A DNA stretch of 64,000 nucleotides from Chinchilla lanigera (taxonomy: Eukaryota; Chordata; Mammalia; Rodentia; Chinchillidae). The DNA lies in NCBI RefSeq assembly GCF_000276665.1, contig NW_004955463.1, positions 11,807,859 through 11,871,858 of the forward strand, read 5' to 3'. A program made the translations under genes and the position numbers. Positions within the stretch are counted from its first letter, which is position 1, and every line of letters begins with the position of its first letter. Of the stretch, positions 46,236 to 56,504 are shown piece after piece. Below the pieces are notes generated by a model. It saw nothing but the letters and a program-made list of their open reading frames with translations, was not told the DNA's origin and ran no database searches.

Positions 46236-46640
46236 TTGTAACAGCAAGCAGAAACACTGAAACGACACCTAGGATTTGTAGGCAGATTTATTTACGTTGA
46301 CGGGCCCTGATCAGGATCATTCCCAGAACATCAGGCCCAATTTCTGGTGGTCTAGGGCTTATATGAAATAAACAAACAGGAAGTACAGAGGCTGAAAGCT
46401 TGTCAATTTGGAATTGGCTTATACAATGTGCATCATAGTGATCAGCTATGCATCACAGTGACCAGCCATTTGAAAGAGACAGAAGCAATGGGAACTGGAA
46501 TAGGAACTATTACCTGGCCAATTAAGAAACTGAAGTATACTGGCTGGTAGGGGATTTTTTCTGTTACAGTATCCGCACAGGCAATTGATTTGCATTTCAA
46601 GAGATACACCAGACCTCAGGGGTGTCAATCTTTTATATTG
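46236..46640 (-). mobile_element. Possible LTR, antisense
   Basis: Base composition and order suggest an LTR in reverse: a TTTATT (aataaa on the minus strand) at 46286-46291 near one end, then a run of unique-looking sequence. It holds a 20-bp tandem duplication, gcatcatagtgatcagctat and gcatcacagtgaccagccat (46430-46469). No duplication at the edges was proven. Confidence 0.3.
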
Positions 46641-47136
46641 GTAATAAGCATGTTTACCCTTTACTCTTTTACTATTCCCAAGGCTTTAATCAAACTTGTC
46701 TTTCGTACAGAAGGAGACACTGCATCCCTCTTCATCCCTTAGGGCTATTTGCTGCATTAATGTCATTAATAAGGTAGTTTGAGCTTAGTATAGTTACTAT
46801 GTCATTTTGCAGATGTGCAGAAGTGGAAGCGATATTTAAGAATTGTCTTCTAATAAGCAGCAACTGCCACAGTTTAGGATGTTTTTCTACTGCCAGTGGA
46901 GTCTTATACTCTTATTGTAAAAACATCAAGCAGCTACCTCCACAGAATGCAGTCAGGTATAGGACTATATAACATATTTTGTATTGTAAGTGTCTCCAAA
47001 GTGCTTGATGTAAAAGATGCAATGTGGAAGTGCTAGGCTTAGCTCATCACCACACACTCTGTTCATAATTTTTCTTCCTAAATAATCTCTCTGTGCTGCC
47101 CTTCTTTAGCTCCTTTTTCTTTCAGAGATTTTTACC

Positions 47137-47232
47137 TTTTTTTTTTTTTTTTTAATGGTATCAGGGATGGAACTCAGGATCTTGCACTTGCCAGGCACGT
47201 GCTTATGCCACTGAGCTATATCCCCAGCCCCG
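47137..47232 (-). mobile_element. ID-type SINE, antisense, with target duplication
   Basis: A poly-T run is followed by 'ggtatcagggatggaactca', 'ggatcttgcacttgccaggc', 'gccactgagctatatccccag' as the reverse complement of an ID. The duplicated tctttcagagattttta is at 47118-47134 and 47233-47249, proving a retrotransposed insert. It lies directly before family A copy 6. Confidence 0.92.
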
Positions 47233-47249
47233 TCTTTCAGAGATTTTTA

Positions 47250-47663
47250 TCTTCACTACTTTCTTCACTGCTGGGACAAAATACCCAATACCCGCGAGTT
47301 AAAAGAAAAGAGGTTCTATTTTGGCTCACATTTTGTAGAGGTTTCAGTCTGTAGTTGTCCAGTCCCAAGGTAGGGTGGTATAGCACAGGAGCATAGCAAA
47401 GGAGAAACAGTTCCTGACACGGTAGATGTAAATACACAATTAATCAAAGAGGAGGGAGGGAGCTAGACCCTGCCAGGCCATGCCCCCAGTGACTCACCTC
47501 CTCCAATCAGACTTCACTTCCCAATGTCACATTTAACTATAAATTTATCAGTGGGCTAATCCATGATGAATATCATACACTCATAATCCAACCACCTCCC
47601 CAAATCCTTACTTATGAGCACATGAAGCTTTGAGGAGACATGTAGGTATAAATCATAACAGTC
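47250..47663 (-). mobile_element. LTR-like repeat, family A, copy 6 (minus)
   Basis: 'tttcttcactgctgggacaa' then 'aatacccaatacccg', 'gaggttctattttggctcac', 'aaatttatcagtgggctaat' then 'ccatgatgaat', and 'gaagctttgaggagacatgt' then 'aggtataaatcataaca' follow the reverse family order. The stretch 'gggctaatccatgatgaat' is the reverse of the segment seen in copy 5. Confidence 0.65.
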
Positions 47664-48324
47664 AATACTGACACTGTGTATTCCACTTATTTCATTAGTT
47701 TCAATTCTTCCATGACACGTTTTCAGATAGCTCCCAATTATATCATCTCTCAGTTTTTAAATTCCATGGCACCTTTTTATATATTGGACACCTAACTCTT
47801 TTTAATAGAATATCTTACACACTATTTTCATTGTTCTATTTAGCTATGTTTGCTTTATTAATGTCTCTTTGTTTCCGCACGAGAAAACTAGAAGGTGAAG
47901 ATAATGCGGTCAAGGTGTTGGTATGCTCTGTCTCAGTTGTGCTTAGCAGCATGCCATTTAATAAACATTTTTGATGAGTAATGGAGACTCAATTTTAGTG
48001 ACGAAGGGAGAAAAACCTGTGGAGCAAAGCATACGTGTCTGTGACTCACTTCCTAGCTGTGCCAGACACATGGCCCACAGATGCTGAACAGAAGGGGAGA
48101 TGTCTGGGACACACTGTGATAGGAAAGCCAATGAAAAGGGAGGGAAAGAATTGATCTTCAATGCTCTGATCACACCAATTTCCAGTGCAGCTGCTACTGG
48201 AACATGGAAAGGTGAGGCAATAGGTCTTACATTGAAAGTGTCCAGGTTGCTCAGTTCCATGGTTTGACATAAACTGCTTAATTCTAACCTTGATGCATTT
48301 GTATACAGATTAAGGAATTGGCCC

Positions 48325-48480
48325 AGTGATGAAAGCCAACACTTTGACATCAGGTCAGGCTTCAACCACTCTCTTCCCCACCTGCCTAGGAAGCAAGTTC
48401 TTAGAAGTGACTTGTACATGCTCTGACCTTGTCTGCTCATCTGTAAAATAAGGGATAATAAAAAGTTTATGAAATTATTG
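48325..48480 (+). repeat. MIR SINE
   Basis: 'gaaagccaacactttgacat' then 'caggtcaggcttcaacc', 'gaagtgacttgtacatgctc' and 'tctgctcatctgtaaaataa' then 'gggataataa' follow MIR order. The minus-strand 160-codon frame at 47958-48440 overlaps it and is treated as chance. Confidence 0.65.
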
Positions 48481-48499
48481 TGAAGATTAATTCTGTGGG

Positions 48500-48712
48500 A
48501 ATCAGAGAATTCTGTGGTAGAATGCCTGAGGTTGAACTTGTGACTTGGGCAAGTTATTTAACCTCCTCTACTTCTGCGCTTCCTGTCTTAGCTCGAATAT
48601 TAATATTGTTTTAGCTTGGATTTGTGAAGATTAAGTGGCTTAATGCATTCAAAGATATTTAGAACAGTGCCTGGCCCATAACAAGGCTTCATTAAGTTTT
48701 GGTTTCTACTAG
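48500..48712 (+). repeat. MIR SINE, second copy
   Basis: 'ggttgaacttgtgacttggg' then 'caagttatttaacctcctct', 'gtgaagattaagtggcttaa' and 'agaacagtgcctggcccata' match MIR from the middle to the 3' end. It is in the same orientation as the neighbouring MIR. Confidence 0.7.
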
Positions 48713-48817
48713 AATGATGTATCTAAAGCAGTGTTTGATATTAGTAGGTATTCATTCAGTGGTAGGTATCATTAACTCATTATTTAATAATAATTATTTG
48801 TTAAGATTTTTGTCCCT

Positions 48818-48921
48818 GTGCTCACTTCAGCAGCACATATACTAAAATTGGAAGGATATAGAGAAGATTAACATGGCCCCTGTGCAAGCATGACACACAA
48901 ATTTGTGAAGAGTTCCATATC
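48818..48921 (+). pseudogene. U6 spliceosomal RNA pseudogene
   Basis: gtgctcacttcagcagcaca is U6 position 1 onward, and the match continues over the full 104-nt length to 'agagttccatatc'. About ten substitutions separate it from canonical U6, several at CpG sites (for example gctcgc to gctcac, tgcgca to tgtgca). The invariant ACAGAGA box reads atagaga here. The terminal T-run is replaced by ctttatac, where LINE-1 sequence begins without a spacer. It lacks an evident snRNA promoter upstream. It is the 5' half of a U6/LINE-1 chimeric retrogene. Confidence 0.93.
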
Positions 48922-49273
48922 TTTATACAGTGAAAATTATAGTACTCTGAAAAAAGAGATTGAAGAAGATTTCAGAAAATATAAATATATTCCTTGCTCA
49001 TGGACAGGAAGAACTAACATTGTGAAAATGGTCATAGTACCAAAATTGTACAGATTCAATGCAATCCCAATTAAAATACCATTAATATACCACACAGATG
49101 TAAAGAAAACATTCCTAAAATTCATCTGGAACCAGAAGATGCTTAGAATAGAAAAAGCAATCTTAGGCAGCAAAGGAAAGTCAGAAGGCATCAAAATTCC
49201 TGACTTGAAATTATACTTCAAAGCTACTGTGATAAAATCAGCATGGTACTGGCAAAAAAAAAATCAGACCTGA
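48890..49273 (+). pseudogene. Open frame spanning the U6/LINE-1 junction
   Basis: An ATG in the U6 part opens a 127-codon frame. Its first residues, [11 protein letters not shown], come from U6-derived sequence. It then passes in frame into the ORF2 C-terminal region ([58 protein letters not shown]). It ends after an A-run at 49254-49263. The product would lack the endonuclease and reverse transcriptase, so no activity is expected and expression is unknown. Confidence 0.7.
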
Positions 49274-51000
49274 AGATCAATGGAACAGATTAGAATATAC
49301 AGACACAACTACAAATACACTCAGCCACCTTGTCATTGACAAAGGGGCCAAACATGTTCAGCAGAAGAAAGATAGTCTCTTTAATAAATGATTCTGGAAA
49401 AACTGGCATTCTACATGCTGAAGACTAATATCTTTCAACATGCAATAAACTAAAGTCAAAATGAATCAAAGGTCTAAATATTAAAACATAAACACTAAAT
49501 GAATTGGAAAAGAAAATAGGTAGAAATCTTGAAAATGTAGAGGTAGGCAGTGAATTCATGAGCAAAAACCAAACTGCATAGGAAATACTTGAAAGAATCA
49601 ACAAGTGTGATCTCATCTTATTGAAAAGTTTTTGCACACCAAAAAAAAACACCAGTAGAGTAAAAAGAAAACTTATGAATTGGGAAAAAATTTTAGTCTG
49701 CCCCTCAAAGGATTCCTATCTAGAACATATAAAGAATTTTTAAAAAATCATACTCCCAAAATTCAAAGATCCAATCCAAAATGCGCATCTGAGATGAATA
49801 CATACTTCTCACATGAAAAAATACTAATGGTGAATAAATACATGAAAAAATGTTCAACATCTTTAGTCATTGGAGAAATGCAAATTAAAACAACACTGAG
49901 ATTCCATCTCACCCCAGAAAGAATGGGTATCATCAAGAAATCAACCAATAACAAATGCTGGAGAGACAGTGGGGAAAAAGGAACCTATTGCACTTTTGGT
50001 AGGAGTGTAGATTGGTGAAACCATTATGGAAATCTGTTCAGAGATTTCTCAAAACTAGGATTAGAAGTCCCACTTAACCTAGCTATTCCCCATTTGGGAA
50101 TTTTCCCAGAAGAATTAAAAACATCATACCACAATGATATATTTGCACCCATGTTTATAGCAGCACAATTTGTTAGAGCCAAATCTTGGAAACAACCCAA
50201 ATGCCCATCAACTAAGGAATGGATAAAAAAAGATGTAGTATTTTTATACAGTGGAGTATTACTCAGGTATAAAAAATAAACTTGAGGATTTTGTAGGTAA
50301 ATGATGTAACTAGCCACCAAACTCATAAGTGAAATAAATCAGACCCACATGTGTAAACATCATATTGTCTCCCTGGTGTAGGAACCTGAAAGAGTAAGTA
50401 AAACCCAAAACGTACAACAGATTGTATGAAAGGGAAAGAAATTGCTCAAAGGAAGGAACAACTGGGATGAGGGAAAGAAGAAAAAGAAAGAAAGAAGGCA
50501 GGCAATAGATAGATAGATGATAGATAGATAGATAGATATAGATATAGATATAGATAGATATAGATATAGATAGATAGCTGGAATAACCATACTGCTGATG
50601 TCTGGTAGTTTATTGAAAGGAACAGTTGATGCTTAAAAATTTGCACGCTCATATCTGGCAACCTGAGCAACTGATTTGAAGCCAACAATATGCAATAGAA
50701 CAACCACTGGTGAATTCTTACCATCTTATGTAGTGAGACACTGTATTGTCTCCAATGTTTTATTTAATAATTTTTTTTTATTCTTTTCAATGGTTTGAAT
50801 AATCTTCCATTCTTACATCTGGTAATCTGAGCAATGTAGTTAAAGATAGTAATATGTAATATAACCACCACTGTTAATTCCTATCACTTTGTTTTGAAAC
50901 CCTATGTCATGTTTAATGTTCCTGCCTCGTTTTGTTTATGTCTGTGATGTTGGTGTGTTGCTATTGGGTTTTTTTTTTTACTACTCTCTTTTAAAATAAA
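48922..51000 (+). mobile_element. 5'-truncated LINE-1 fused to U6
   Basis: It starts within ORF2, at the codons for LYSENY, and runs through the C-terminus (further frames at 49680-50018, [16 protein letters not shown]) into the 3' untranslated region, ending 'ctctcttttaaaataaag'. It is interrupted by stops. It closely parallels the tail of the LINE-1 at 3628-7058. A possible target duplication is ttaagatttttgtcc (48801-48815) versus ttaaggatttccatttcc (51009-51026), imperfect. A GATA array lies in the 3' UTR. Confidence 0.9.
50509..50577 (+). repeat. GATA microsatellite in LINE-1 3' UTR
   Basis: Mostly tagatagata repeats with tagatata variants over about 70 bp. On the minus strand this yields frames rich in YLSIS/YIYIY residues, which are artefacts. 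Confidence 0.95.
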
Positions 51001-51325
51001 GAAAGGTATTAAGGATTTCCATTTCCAATAAAAAAAGCAAAAAAATAGTTTTTTCCCTGAATTCTCCAGGGAGCAAAAAAATTTTCCCTTCCAAACACTG
51101 GAAAGAAGACAAAACCGGTGGTCACAGGCTGGGGTTCTAAAAGCCATACTATGTATAACAGAGAACTTACTAATTATTTTCTTTCCCAAGGCCTCATTGT
51201 ATTTCAGCTATAAAATGGTATGTTTAGGAAATGATCGCAAATGTTGCTTTTACGCTGGAAACTTCTTTGGTTGGGATGTGTGTACATTCACTTGCACCTC
51301 CCGGAATAGTTTGAGTTAGTGATGT

Positions 51326-51455
51326 GATTCCCACAGGGCATCAATATCATCTGGAAACTTTTTAGACCTGTGACTGTGGGGATCAACACTTCACCGTGTA
51401 GGGGCCCAGCCCATCACTTTGACAAGCCCCTCAGTGATTCTGCTGCACTCCGTGA
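51326..51455 (-). mobile_element. MER5-like hAT relic
   Basis: 'gggcatcaatatcatctgga' then 'aactttttagacc', 'gggcccagcccatca', and 'ttgacaagcccctcagtgat' then 'tctgctgcac' follow the MER5A order ('catcacctggaaacttgttag', 'gcccag', 'acaagccctccaggtgattc'). It has no coding capacity. The orientation assignment is approximate. Confidence 0.6.
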
Positions 51456-51529
51456 TTTGAGCAACTTTGAGCTGGGTATTAGAAGACACTTCATGAAACC
51501 AGATTTAAAGGCCAACTAGCTTTTGACTA

Positions 51530-51685
51530 GAGCAATGATTCCCAACTCATTCTATCAGAACTATCGAAATTTAAAAACAATTCTGGCTTCTGCTCCAGAT
51601 ATGCCGAGGGTTTTTTTCAGGAGGAGGGGTGAGACCCAGGAATCAGCATCTTTAAAAACACCTCTAATGATTTTGGGTGAGACTT
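51530..51685 (+). mobile_element. MER5-like hAT relic, second
   Basis: 'agagcaatgattcccaactc' starts like cagtggttctcaact. 'gacccaggaatcagcatctt' then 'taaaaacacctctaatgatt' matches the right half ('gcccaggcatcggtattt', 'aaaagctccccaggtgatt'). Confidence 0.5.
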
Positions 51686-51719
51686 ACACACTATTATACA
51701 ATCTTATTATGCAAATGAA

Positions 51720-51810
51720 AAGGGGAGGCACCTTGAGAAATTAAATAGTTTACCAAGGTCACAGAGCTAATTTAGATTCTAATCCCATTGCTCTGGGATG
51801 TAATGGTTGA
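51720..51810 (-). repeat. MIR SINE fragment
   Basis: 'ggcaccttgagaaattaaat' then 'agtttaccaaggtcacagag' and 'ctaatttagattctaatccc' is the reverse complement of the central MIR region. Confidence 0.65.
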
Positions 51811-53255
51811 GCTTGTTCTAAATCATGTTTATTTTGTTGTGGATGTTTTATTAATCAAGTTTTACAATTGCTCCCTTTAGGAAAAAAAAAAGTCACAAAG
51901 TGAAACTATTCTAAGTACTTAGTTGTTTAATATATTTGCCCAAGTATCCAAGTCTTTCAATATTAGGAAGCTGTTCACATTTTGCTCCTTTAGTCTATCA
52001 GTGGTTCTTGAGCTATCTTCTTGCACTTACCACCCAGCAGTCAGTTTCCTGTGTAAATGTATGTGGGTGGGCTTGTTGAACAAGATATCATAAATACTCC
52101 TTTATAAGTTATTTAACAGGGTTACAGACACAGTAAATTGAAATAGCAACCTCCAGGCTGGCAGATTTCCATCAAGGGAGTCAAAAAGAGAAACATGGTG
52201 GAAATGGTGCCTGGTGTTTCATGGACCTGTTAGATACATAGCAGTTGGTAACTTCTGGAGTCACCAAGCCAGGATAAGATTTTGTAAATGTAAAAACATT
52301 ATGTATTTAAAAGAACTATAGGAAGAGAAATTTTCATTTTACAAGAAAGCTAACCCAGCCCAGCCCCTTCTTCATGGAGATTGAAATAGACAATGATTTT
52401 CATAGTATATTCATTTCTCAGGGTTCATTCCAGCTTCCATGAATTAATCTACCCTCATACTTCAATTTCACACTATTTTTCAAACTGAATTAAAAAGAAA
52501 ATATGTACATTCAAATGTATTTCATGAATACATATTAAAGTGACTTTAAAATGACCCCAATGCATTAGCTTAAGTGCTTACTAACTTTCAGTAATAAATC
52601 TGCATATTTATAGTATTTATAAATAATTACTGGTTTTGTGTTATATATTTAAATTTATATGAGATTTGTTAATAATTTTTTTACTAACAGGATATACATT
52701 TTGCTGCTTTATTTATGTGACATTTATGCAGAATTTTATTACAAAACATATCTAAATTTTTAGAAAATCATTAGACTAGAGAAAGAAAAGTAAGAATTCA
52801 TAAGAAGTATGAAAGCTGCCAGTCATTCTCTAAATAAAATGTCACCATAAAAGAAAATACTTTTAGGCCTCTGAGGCAAGCTACTAATCTCTTTTATTAG
52901 TACGGATTACTAGATTAAGTTTACATATATGTATTTATGTACACATATCATATATATATGTATATATATAATTTACAAGACTTTTCCAGAAATAGCATGA
53001 TAAGATTTTCACGAGAATCAAAACAAATTCTGTAGATCATATTTTTCTCTTACTTTTTATAGGATCCTGAATTTATGACATCTTTTCTTTAGAATGATAT
53101 GGATGATTAAACTTAGAAAAAAGTCCCTTTCCAGGTTTTCTTTACTTCACTAGGTAAAATCTATATTCTGATTGAAAGGACATTAAAATACTCATGAAGC
53201 ATTCATATGGATGTAATTACTTTTGAGAAATGGCTATAACAGATAGACATAATTT

Positions 53256-53258
<3 letters not shown>
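51811..53258. other. Unassigned AT-rich sequence
   Basis: No repeat family or gene is recognised. An AT-rich alternating stretch at 52921-52972 is simple-sequence. T- and A-rich stretches dominate 52580-52760. Confidence 0.45.
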
Positions 53259-53290
<32 letters not shown>

Positions 53291-53411
53291 NNNNNNNNNN
53301 NNNNNNNNNNNNNNNNNNNNNNNNNNNNNNNNNNNNNNNNNNNNNNNNNNNNNNNNNNNNNNNNNNNNNNNNNNNNNNNNNNNNNNNNNNTTTTTTTTTT
53401 TTTTTTTTTTT
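53259..53411. other. Poly-T tract containing a 100-N assembly gap
   Basis: A T-run from 53259 enters N at 53291-53390 and resumes as T until 53411. The T-run is the antisense A tail of the ID element that follows. The gap size is probably a placeholder. Any frames across it are meaningless. Confidence 0.95.
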
Positions 53412-53466
53412 GCGATTCTGGGGCTTGAACCCAGGGCCTTGGGCACTGAGCTATAACCCTGACCCT
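53412..53466 (-). mobile_element. ID-type SINE, antisense, internally shortened
   Basis: 'gattctggggcttgaaccca' then 'gggccttgggcactgagcta' and 'taaccctgaccc' is the reverse complement of an ID body. The central part between the B and A boxes is deleted. Confidence 0.85.
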
Positions 53467-53483
53467 TAAAAAATGGTTCAGCT

Positions 53484-53692
53484 ATTTATTTATTTATTTA
53501 TTTATTTTTATGGTGTTGGGAATGGAACCCAGGGCCTCCACATTGAACTACATCCCCAGCCCATTTTTATTTTTTATTTCGAGATAAGGTCTCACTAAGT
53601 CACTGAGTTGCCCAGACTGAGCTGGAACTTGTGATTGTCCTGCCTCAGCCTTCCAGAGTGCTGGGAGTATAGACGTATATCACCATGGCCTT
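53484..53692 (-). mobile_element. B1-ID dimeric SINE, antisense
   Basis: A TTTA tail (53484-53508) is followed by the antisense ID ('ggtgttgggaatggaaccca', 'gaactacatccccagccc') and then antisense B1 ('cgagataaggtctcactaag', 'tgcctcagccttccagagtg', 'ctgggagtatag'). The order and shared orientation match the dimers at 3421-3600 and 59449-59640. Confidence 0.88.
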
Positions 53693-53789
53693 TGAAAAAC
53701 TGCTGTTCCACCTGGTGGTGTTCCCATCCCACCGCAAAGACACAATCATATTTTGACAGTGACAAATGGAAGTCTTAGAATATCGTTAG

Positions 53790-53945
53790 GCATGCTGGCC
53801 TGGTGGTGCACACCTGTGATCCCAGCACTTGGGAGGCTAAGGCAAAAAAAAAAAAAATCACCACAAATTCCAGGCCATCCTGGGCTAAGTAGTGAGTTCA
53901 AGGCCAGCCTGCACTGCATAGTGAGACCCTGTCTCAACCCCACCC
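53790..53945 (+). mobile_element. B1-type SINE with internal poly-A
   Basis: 'gcctggtggtgcacacctgt' then 'gatcccagcacttgggaggc', an A-run at 53844-53857 in place of the usual 'ggaggagaat', 'ttccaggccatcctgggc', 'gagttcaaggccagcctgca' (the second copy of the duplicated block) and 'gtgagaccctgtctcaa'. It is among the least diverged SINEs in the window apart from the A-run. Confidence 0.92.
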
Positions 53946-54115
53946 CCCAAAAAAGAATATGAGAAGGCAGGAGAACGAGCCATTTGCAGGAGGTTAAAGT
54001 GGAGGACTCTTGAATATTATAACAGTAATAATAGAGTTTTCAGGGGGTTACCATTTGGTAAACTTTAGTGCTTTGTATCCATCAATTCATTTTATATTCC
54101 CAGTAATCCTTTTAT

Positions 54116-54224
54116 GTATTTATTATTTTGGCTTTTGAGACAGGAACTTGCCGCAATCCTCCTGCCTCAGCCTCCCAAGTTCTGGGATTACAGGTGTACA
54201 GGTGTGCGCCGCCACGCCCGGCCA
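54116..54224 (-). mobile_element. B1-type SINE fragment, antisense
   Basis: 'tggcttttgagacaggaact', 'atcctcctgcctcagcctcc', 'ctgggattacaggtgtacag' then 'gtgtgcgccgccacgcccgg'. The acaggtgt octamer is duplicated. The CpG-containing end (cgccgccacgcccgg) suggests a young copy. The 54225-54540 stretch beyond it is unassigned, with raised CpG. Confidence 0.9.
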
Positions 54225-54568
54225 GAACTAGAATTTGAAAGGGAGTCTGGCTGAGATTGGCTTTCCAGTAGTGGGTCAGTTAGAGCCCAGTGGGTGCGGG
54301 ACGGCAGGAAGGCGGATGTCTGTAGATTTTGAGGAGAGATGGTGTTCGTGCAAAAGCGGCTAAGTGATGTCAGGGGTTATTTTTAGCTTTGGAGAATGCC
54401 AGCCAGAGTGCTGCCCTTTCACTCTCTGCAGTATGCCCAGTGCCCAGCTTCTGTCCAAAAAGCCAGTCCTCACTTTCCCGCGGGTGCCTGAGTCCCAGCG
54501 GAAGGGGCGAGTGTGTTGTGCTGTGAGCACTACTGTTACTTCATCCCTTGTAGTTTCCTTCGTGGGAG

Positions 54569-54572
<4 letters not shown>

Positions 54573-54600
<28 letters not shown>
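54573..54600 (+). repeat. Poly-T run
   Basis: A run of 28 T, with no recognisable SINE body on either side. The frames crossing it on both strands are artefacts. Confidence 0.95.
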
Positions 54601-54603
<3 letters not shown>

Positions 54604-55059
54604 CCCGGCATAGAGAAGATCATTACAAAAAGCCCTGTCTGATGCTAAGCTGGTACATGTTTCAGATTGTTTGCACAGGAAAAGCTGCCTGTACTTGCAA
54701 ACACGTATGAATGTTCTGAATAACTTGGTTCAGTAGAACAATTTGGGGTTGTCTATCTGTCTCCTGCACATCCCCAGTGTTTCCATACCTCCTGCTCATT
54801 CAGACTGCAGAATTTACCTTTGGGGCATAATAACTGGTTTAGTGATGAGTACCTGGACCGAGCCCATCCACTGGTGTGCTACTGCAGTGATTCTCAGGCA
54901 AGAAGTGGTAGGTCAGAGGCATCCTGGCCTTTGGTTATAAAGCTGTTGAGGGAGAGACTTAAAGTGGCCATTTTTACCAGTTACATTTCCACTTTTAAAT
55001 ATCCATATGTGGAATTCCCAGTGGAAATCTCTTTCCTTGATATTTTACATGGTTGATTA

Positions 55060-55320
55060 CTGCTCATTTTTTGGTACTCAGCTCAAATATTATCTTCTTA
55101 GGAAAGCCTATTATATTTATGCAAATCTCAAGCTGTCTGCCTCATTGACCATCCCTCCATCTCTACCACTTAATTTCAATCATGTAACTATTTTCTTTTT
55201 TTTTCAGAGCTTTTATCATTACTGTATTTTGAAATGGGCACTTGTCTCAATCTCTGCCTTTCTCCTGGATGTCTGCATGTGTGTGTCTCTAAGCTGAGCT
55301 ACGTGAACACCTAATTATTC
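55060..55320 (+). mobile_element. LINE-2/CR1-like fragment
   Basis: 'ggtactcagctcaaatatta' then 'tcttcttaggaaagcctatt', 'tctctaccacttaatttc', and 'cagagcttttatcattactg' follow the LINE-2 order ('cagctcaaatgtcacctcct', 'gaggccttccctgacc', 'ttcatagcacttatcacc'). The overlapping 96-codon frame (55007-55297) is not a gene. Confidence 0.55.
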
Positions 55321-55539
55321 TCGTGGCTTCCTAACCATCTCTAAGCGCTATTTCAGCTTCAGCTTCATCTCCTCCTGCCATAATTTTTTAAATTCTGAGA
55401 GTAACTTGATGAGCCATATTGTTTTCTGAAGCCATGGCAAATGAAGGCAATCAGCGTAAGTATCATCTGACCTCTAGTCAGGTGGACACCACTGTGTAAC
55501 GGGACAGAGTCATCCTTCTAACTTCTTTTATTTTCAGTT

Positions 55540-55680
55540 AGTTTGCATTAGCCAAGTGGTTTTCAGTGTGGTTCCCAGATCAGCAGTGTCAAATATTACC
55601 CAGAAACTGGATAGAAATGCAAATTCCTTAGGCTCTCCCCAGTTACTATTAAATCAGAAGCTGGGTATTTTAATAGTCAG
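55540..55680 (+). mobile_element. MER5-like hAT relic
   Basis: 'agtggttttcagtgtggttc' then 'ccagatcagcagtgtcaaat', 'agaaactggatagaaatgca' then 'aattccttaggctctcccca' and 'aaatcagaagctgggt' match the MER5A reverse-complement order ('agtggttctcaaagtgtggtc', 'aacttgttagaaatgcaaatt', 'aatcagaaactctggg'). Confidence 0.7.
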
Positions 55681-56504
55681 AAATATATTTTACTTTGTTT
55701 TGATAACCTTTCTAGAACTGCCAGGAATCTGAAGACAGTGATGGCTGCCTACTTCCCCATTCCCCAATATTCCTTCCAGAAAAAATACAACATAAGAAAA
55801 AAGATAAAGGTACACCAAGAGAAAAACCATGTCCTCAGTATCAGTTAAAGACACGGAGTGCCCAAACTTCAAAGTAATTATAAGTTAAAAAGAAATATAG
55901 CTGAACATCAGTCTACTATTTCTTGGGTTCTCAACATTCCCTGGCCCACCGCAGATATCTTTGGCATACAAAGAAAGACTAAGAAAAGCTGAAGGGAATA
56001 TGGAAAAGGAAAGCCAGTGGAGGAGCCTTGGTTCCATCTAACTCTACCACTATGGAAACTTGAGTCTTCTTTAAGACTACAATTACAAGAAAATATCCTG
56101 GTAGATCAGAGCACAGACTACCGGAGGCTGGACTTAAAGCATACGCAGTTTCAAGATGTAGCTTTCAAACATAAATTCTGGAATAGAATGGAAGAAAACA
56201 GCGAGGCTTTCCAATAATAGGAAAAAAGAAACACAGAAGAAAAATTAAGTTTTGCAATTCAAAAGATAAACATATACACCACAATTATTCTGCCACCCAG
56301 AAAACAATATTCACTAATTTAATTAGTGACAGAAGAGAATCCATTACACTAGAAATCTTGTAAAATACCCAATACCATCAAAAAGCTAAACAAGAAAATT
56401 TATATATTCATACAGTGGTACAATCAAACAGAAAATTACTAAAATCATTTTAGCAAGAGGTCTGAGGGGAGCACTTTAAAATACAGGAAGTATATCACGT
56501 TTCT
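55681..56504. other. Unassigned A-rich sequence
   Basis: No gene or repeat is confidently recognised. The A-rich character suggests an old LINE fragment on the plus strand, but no landmark was found. The 66-codon frame at 56017-56217 has no recognisable content. Confidence 0.35.

Noticed and set aside
47958..48440. 160-codon minus-strand frame
   Set aside because: Its start overlaps a MIR, it has no domain or splice context, and a second frame (48046-48270) overlaps it.
48818..48921. Functional U6 gene
   Set aside because: The ACAGAGA box is mutated, there are about ten substitutions, the T terminator is lost and no snRNA promoter is seen.
53230..53469. Frames across the N gap and poly-T/poly-A runs
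   Set aside because: Artefacts of homopolymers and unknown bases. The frames at 54360-54642 across a T-run are similar.
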